Source: Candidatus Omnitrophota bacterium (lineage in GTDB: Bacteria > Omnitrophota > Koll11 > Gygaellales > JAQTUY01). From it: a stretch of 9,795 bases of DNA. Position 1 is the stretch's first letter, and every line of letters starts with the position of its first letter. The position numbers were made by a program, and so were the translations under genes. The stretch spans positions 1 through 9,795 of the forward strand of contig JAQTUY010000053.1 in NCBI GenBank assembly GCA_028707105.1, written 5' to 3'. The notes below the pieces were generated by a model that had not been told where the DNA came from, ran no database searches, and saw nothing but the letters and a program-made list of their open reading frames with translations. Shown in pieces: positions 7,853 through 9,795 of this stretch.

Positions 7853-8231
7853 GAAAAAGACAAGAGTTCTGGTCGTTGATGATGAAGAAGATTTCCTTAA
7901 GATAACGAAGCTGAACCTGGAGGAGACCGGGGAATATGAGGTCGTGACTTTGTCATCCGCTAAAAATATAGTAGGGGATGTGCTGGCTTGCAGCCCGGAC
8001 GTCATACTTATGGATATATTGATGCCGGCTGTCGGAGGTATCGGAGCCGTCGCGCAGTTAAACAAGGATTCGATCACTCAAAATATACCCATAATCATAA
8101 TCTCTGCCGCCAACAAAGAGATATATGTGAACAAGGCTTACCGGGAAGGCGTCGTTAATTATGTCTTTAAGCCCATAGATAAGAAAGACCTGATAACCAA
8201 GATCGAACTGGCATTACGGTTTAAGCAGTAA
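7845..8231 (+). CDS. Receiver-only response regulator, partner of kinase 2
   Basis: A single receiver domain of 128 residues. D12-D13 ('VLVVDDEED') bind Mg2+, D57 ('VILMDILMP') is the phospho-acceptor, S87 ('IIIISA') is the switch residue and K109 ('VFKPI') the invariant lysine. One deviation is visible: the usual MPxxDG turn reads MPAVGG, with glycine in place of aspartate. This residue is not catalytic, so phosphorylation should still work, but the surface next to the phosphorylation site differs from that of the first receiver. Start and stop overlap with kinase 2 repeats the ATGGATAA junction of the first pair. No output domain is present. No terminator hairpin with a T-run follows the gene, so some transcription may run into the tRNA genes. 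Confidence 0.94.
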   Translation: MDKKKTRVLVVDDEEDFLKITKLNLEETGEYEVVTLSSAKNIVGDVLACSPDVILMDILMPAVGGIGAVAQLNKDSITQNIPIIIISAANKEIYVNKAYREGVVNYVFKPIDKKDLITKIELALRFKQ

Positions 8232-8269
8232 AGATCCGGTTTCCTTAGCGCGTAACCTCAAATTTATCC

Positions 8270-8306
8270 TTGCCTTAGGGTATATTTCTGTGGTACAATA
8301 CTCATT
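8270..8306 (+). promoter_or_regulatory. Promoter of the tRNA gene pair
   Basis: TACAAT at 8294-8299 is preceded by TGG (8291-8293), an extended -10 like that at 3244-3252. A weak -35 candidate TTGCCT lies at 8270-8275 with an 18-base spacer. The predicted start is near 8306, giving a leader of about 18 bases before the first tRNA, to be removed by RNase P. Confidence 0.7.
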
Positions 8307-8324
8307 CTGAAAATTTCTGACTTG

Positions 8325-8396
8325 GGGCCCATAGCTCAGTGGTAGAGCAGGTGACTCATAATCACTTGGTCGGAGGTCCGAACCCTTCTGGGCCCA
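8325..8396 (+). tRNA. tRNA-Ile2(CAU), possibly tRNA-Met
   Basis: A full 72-nt cloverleaf: acceptor GGGCCCA/TGGGCCC with discriminator A (8396), D stem GCTC/GAGC, anticodon stem GGTGA/TCACT with loop CTCATAA, T stem GGAGG/CCTTC. The anticodon is CAT (8357-8359). The segment from GAGCAGG through GACTCATAATC to TTGGTCG matches, from memory, E. coli ileX more closely than elongator tRNA-Met, so I read it as the isoleucine tRNA for AUA codons, whose C34 is changed to lysidine by TilS. The normal first base pair rules out an initiator tRNA. CCA is not encoded. Position 55 of the T-loop (TCCGAAC) is C instead of U. Certain as a tRNA; identity Ile2 over Met about 75%. Confidence 0.93.
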
Positions 8397-8403
8397 AAAT
8401 CTG

Positions 8404-8478
8404 GGGCGATTGGCTCAGCCTGGTTAGAGCGTCACATTCACATTGTGAAGGTCAGAGGTCCGAATCCTCTATCGCCCA
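8404..8478 (+). tRNA. tRNA-Val(CAC)
   Basis: A full 75-nt cloverleaf: acceptor GGGCGAT/ATCGCCC with discriminator A (8478), D stem GCTC/GAGC, anticodon stem TCACA/TGTGA with loop TTCACAT, variable loop AGGTC, T stem AGAGG/CCTCT. The anticodon CAC (8439-8441) reads GUG valine codons. It lies 7 bases after the first tRNA, so one precursor holds both. CCA is not encoded and must be added. As in the first tRNA, the T-loop reads TCCGA, with C at position 55. Confidence 0.96.
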
Positions 8479-8499
8479 TTTCGCTAAAAAAAGGCGTTT

Positions 8500-9234
8500 A
8501 TGCAAACGGTAAACCTGAAAGATCAGATCACCAAGCTGGTGCAGCTGCAGGGAATAGATAAAGAGATCTATAGCCTGCGGGATGAAAAAGAAGCTAAACC
8601 TGCCGAGTTACAGAAACTGGACGCTTTTTTGGAAGAAAAGAAGAAAGGCCTGGCCGACGCTGAGAAAGAGATGCAGAACCTGCTTAAAGCCAAGAAAGAC
8701 CAGGAAATAGAGCTTGGCACCAAGGAAGAGGCCACTAAAAAGCTTCAGTCGCAGCTCTACCAGTTAAAGACCAATAAGGATTACGCCGCCATGCTCCAGC
8801 AGATCGGGGGTTCCAAGGCGGACGCTTCCATGATAGAGGATCGTATCCTTGAGATCCTGGATAAGATAGACGCCCAAAAGTCGAGGGTCGAACAGGAAAA
8901 GAAGACCTTGCAGGACGAAGAGAAGAATATCGGCGGAGAAAAAGGGAAAGTGCAGGCGCGCGTTAAGGAGATCGAAGAAAAGCTGGCGCAGCTGCAGATA
9001 AACAGGGATAAGCTTCAGCCCGGCATAGACCATAAGATATTATCCCGCTACGAGAAGGTCATGCTTAACCGCGGCGGGATAGGTATAGCCCCGGTTAAAA
9101 ACGATATGTGCGGGGGATGCAACATGTTCGTGCCCGCCCAGACTATTAATCTCATCAAGATGTATGAGACCATGATAACCTGCGAGATGTGCCAGCGTAT
9201 TTTATATCTCGAGAGCGATATCGAGAATCCCTAA
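8500..9234 (+). CDS. Coiled-coil C4 zinc-ribbon protein
   Basis: A 244-residue cytoplasmic protein of the widespread bacterial coiled-coil plus C4 zinc-ribbon family (Pfam zf-RING_7, formerly DUF164). The N-terminal 'LVQLQGIDKEIYSL' motif starts a long helical hairpin at about 8-175, rich in E, K and Q, with a turn region near 93-110. A conserved segment 'YEKVMLNRGGIGIAPV' leads into the ribbon, with C204, C207, C228 and C231 ('MCGGCNMF' and 'ITCEMCQRIL') binding one zinc. The family's biochemical role is not settled; nucleic-acid binding or scaffolding has been suggested. Its gene is often close to rnpB in bacteria, as here. ATG 8500 lies 21 bases after the tRNA-Val end with only a weak ribosome site (AAAGGCG), and no promoter is visible in the gap, so the message is probably the 3' part of the tRNA transcript. 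rnhA begins 16 bases after its stop. Confidence 0.9.
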   Translation: MQTVNLKDQITKLVQLQGIDKEIYSLRDEKEAKPAELQKLDAFLEEKKKGLADAEKEMQNLLKAKKDQEIELGTKEEATKKLQSQLYQLKTNKDYAAMLQQIGGSKADASMIEDRILEILDKIDAQKSRVEQEKKTLQDEEKNIGGEKGKVQARVKEIEEKLAQLQINRDKLQPGIDHKILSRYEKVMLNRGGIGIAPVKNDMCGGCNMFVPAQTINLIKMYETMITCEMCQRILYLESDIENP

Positions 9235-9250
9235 CTATTACAGGATAAAT

Positions 9251-9667
9251 ATGCGGGAATTGGAGATGTTTGTGGACGGGGCCTCCAGCGGTAACCCCGG
9301 GCCTTCCGGTATAGGCGTTGTGATCTGCGAAAAGGGGGCGGTGATCAAGAACATCTCTTCGTATATCGGCGACGCCACTAATAATGTCGCCGAGTATTCC
9401 GCGCTGATACACGGGCTGGAAGCGGCGCTGGCCCTTAAGGCCGATATCGTAAAAGTAAATACCGACAGCGAGTTGATGTTCCGTCAGATAAAGAAGGTCT
9501 ATAAAGTCAAACACCCCCAGATAGCGGTACTTTACATTCGGGTCTTACATCTGATGTCGGCTTTTTCCAGGATAGAAGTAAATTTTATTAATCGCGAGTA
9601 TAACCGCGGAGCGGATAAACTCGCAAAGAAGGCGGCCTGTTCCAGGGCCGCGGGTTCTCTGAAATAG
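9251..9667 (+). CDS. rnhA: Type I ribonuclease H, short form
   Basis: A 138-residue RNase H fold enzyme that cuts the RNA strand of RNA/DNA hybrids. The four metal-binding acids are visible: D9 ('FVDGASSGNPG'), E48 ('VAEYSAL'), D72 ('NTDSELM') and D122 ('NRGADKLAKKA'). It is shorter than E. coli RNase HI (155 residues) and lacks an obvious basic protrusion, placing it with the bacterial/archaeal YpdQ-like 'ribonuclease HI family' rather than the classical RnhA; activity of that subgroup can be modest. Start ATG 9251 has AGGA 5 bases upstream. The segment 'KKVYKVKHPQI' is typical of this subgroup. It lies between the zinc-ribbon gene and rnpB, and its stop is only about 3 bases from the RNase P RNA. 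The gene symbol is by family, since other RNase H genes may exist in the genome. Confidence 0.93.
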   Translation: MRELEMFVDGASSGNPGPSGIGVVICEKGAVIKNISSYIGDATNNVAEYSALIHGLEAALALKADIVKVNTDSELMFRQIKKVYKVKHPQIAVLYIRVLHLMSAFSRIEVNFINREYNRGADKLAKKAACSRAAGSLK

Positions 9668-9669
9668 GG

Positions 9670-9795
9670 CAGGTTAGATGGCTGCTTCCGGCATTAACGT
9701 GCCGGGGGAGGAAAGTCCGGACTCCGCAGGGCAAACGCGCCGGCCAAGCGCCGGGCAGTTAAGAGCCGCAAGGCATTTAGCTGATGGAAAGTGCC
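9670..9795 (+). ncRNA. rnpB: RNase P RNA, 5' part (3' end outside window)
   Basis: This is the catalytic RNA of RNase P, which trims 5' leaders from tRNA precursors. The hallmark GAGGAAAGTCCGG (9708-9720) is the conserved 5' strand of helix P4 and its flank. Before it is a P3-like hairpin CCGGCA/TGCCGG (9688-9693 with 9700-9705). After it come AGGGCAAAC, a P8-like hairpin CCGGC/GCCGG (9740-9744 with 9750-9754), a P9-like hairpin with a GCAA tetraloop (9765-9774), and the conserved GGAAAGTGCC that ends the window. Just over a third of a typical bacterial RNase P RNA is present. The exact 5' end is uncertain by a few bases. No clear promoter is seen in the end of rnhA. Confidence 0.95.

Noticed and set aside
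8232..8290. Possible terminator after the second response regulator
   Set aside because: Only short imperfect pairings are seen (CCTTAG and CCTTAGGG pieces) and there is no T-run, so termination here is not supported.
8479..8499. A-rich gap before the zinc-ribbon gene as a promoter or terminator
   Set aside because: Twenty-one bases with an A7 run but no hairpin and no -10/-35 pair.
9600..9669. A dedicated rnpB promoter in the rnhA 3' end
   Set aside because: No TATAAT-like box with proper spacing to 9670 could be identified; it cannot be excluded without mapping.
1..9795. Mobile elements, CRISPR arrays, phage genes, att sites
   Set aside because: No terminal inverted repeats, transposase or integrase motifs, or spaced direct repeats were seen. 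The two tRNAs are intact, without an adjacent integrase or a repeated 3' tRNA fragment.

Overview
The window reads as ordinary, densely packed bacterial chromosome: about 48% GC by eye, every gene on the + strand, and no phage, transposon, CRISPR or plasmid signature. From left to right it holds a macromolecular-synthesis operon tail (dnaG end, rpoD, a secreted retropepsin-like protease and a tiny lipoprotein), a terminator, a four-gene two-component cassette (two histidine kinases, each followed by a receiver-only response regulator), two tRNA genes, a coiled-coil zinc-ribbon protein, a type I RNase H, and the 5' part of the RNase P RNA gene, cut by the window edge. The style suggests an uncultivated Gram-negative lineage. 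Candidatus Omnitrophota is my best guess, from the kinase subfamily, the 'LKNG' protease leader domain and the dnaG-rpoD and zinc ribbon-rnpB neighbourhoods. This is inference from memory, not a proven assignment.

Region 1 (1-3241): dnaG and rpoD overlap as ATGA. The protease gene follows rpoD after 7 bases, and the lipoprotein ORF overlaps the protease stop as TAATG. The block is therefore probably one transcription unit, ending at a strong intrinsic terminator (3205-3241). Primase and the main sigma factor are housekeeping; the two exported proteins are lineage-specific passengers of unknown substrate.

Region 2 (3225-8231): an extended -10 promoter overlaps the terminator stem and places the predicted transcription start on the A of the first kinase ATG, suggesting a leaderless mRNA. 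Kinase 1 is membrane-bound with a CHASE4-like sensor and a PAS domain. Kinase 2 is soluble with three PAS domains. Each kinase ends in the same 8-base stop/start overlap with its receiver-only regulator. Neither regulator has an output domain, so the cassette is a signalling module whose target lies elsewhere.

Region 3 (8270-9795): a second promoter with the same extended -10 drives tRNA-Ile2(CAU) and tRNA-Val(CAC). The zinc-ribbon gene starts 21 bases after the tRNA-Val end, then come rnhA and rnpB, with no visible terminator or promoter between them. Both tRNAs have C instead of the near-universal U at position 55 of the T-loop. That, with the leaderless promoter and the tRNA-to-mRNA-to-rnpB arrangement, is the most interesting thing here. 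I found no convincing evidence of a wholly new biological system.
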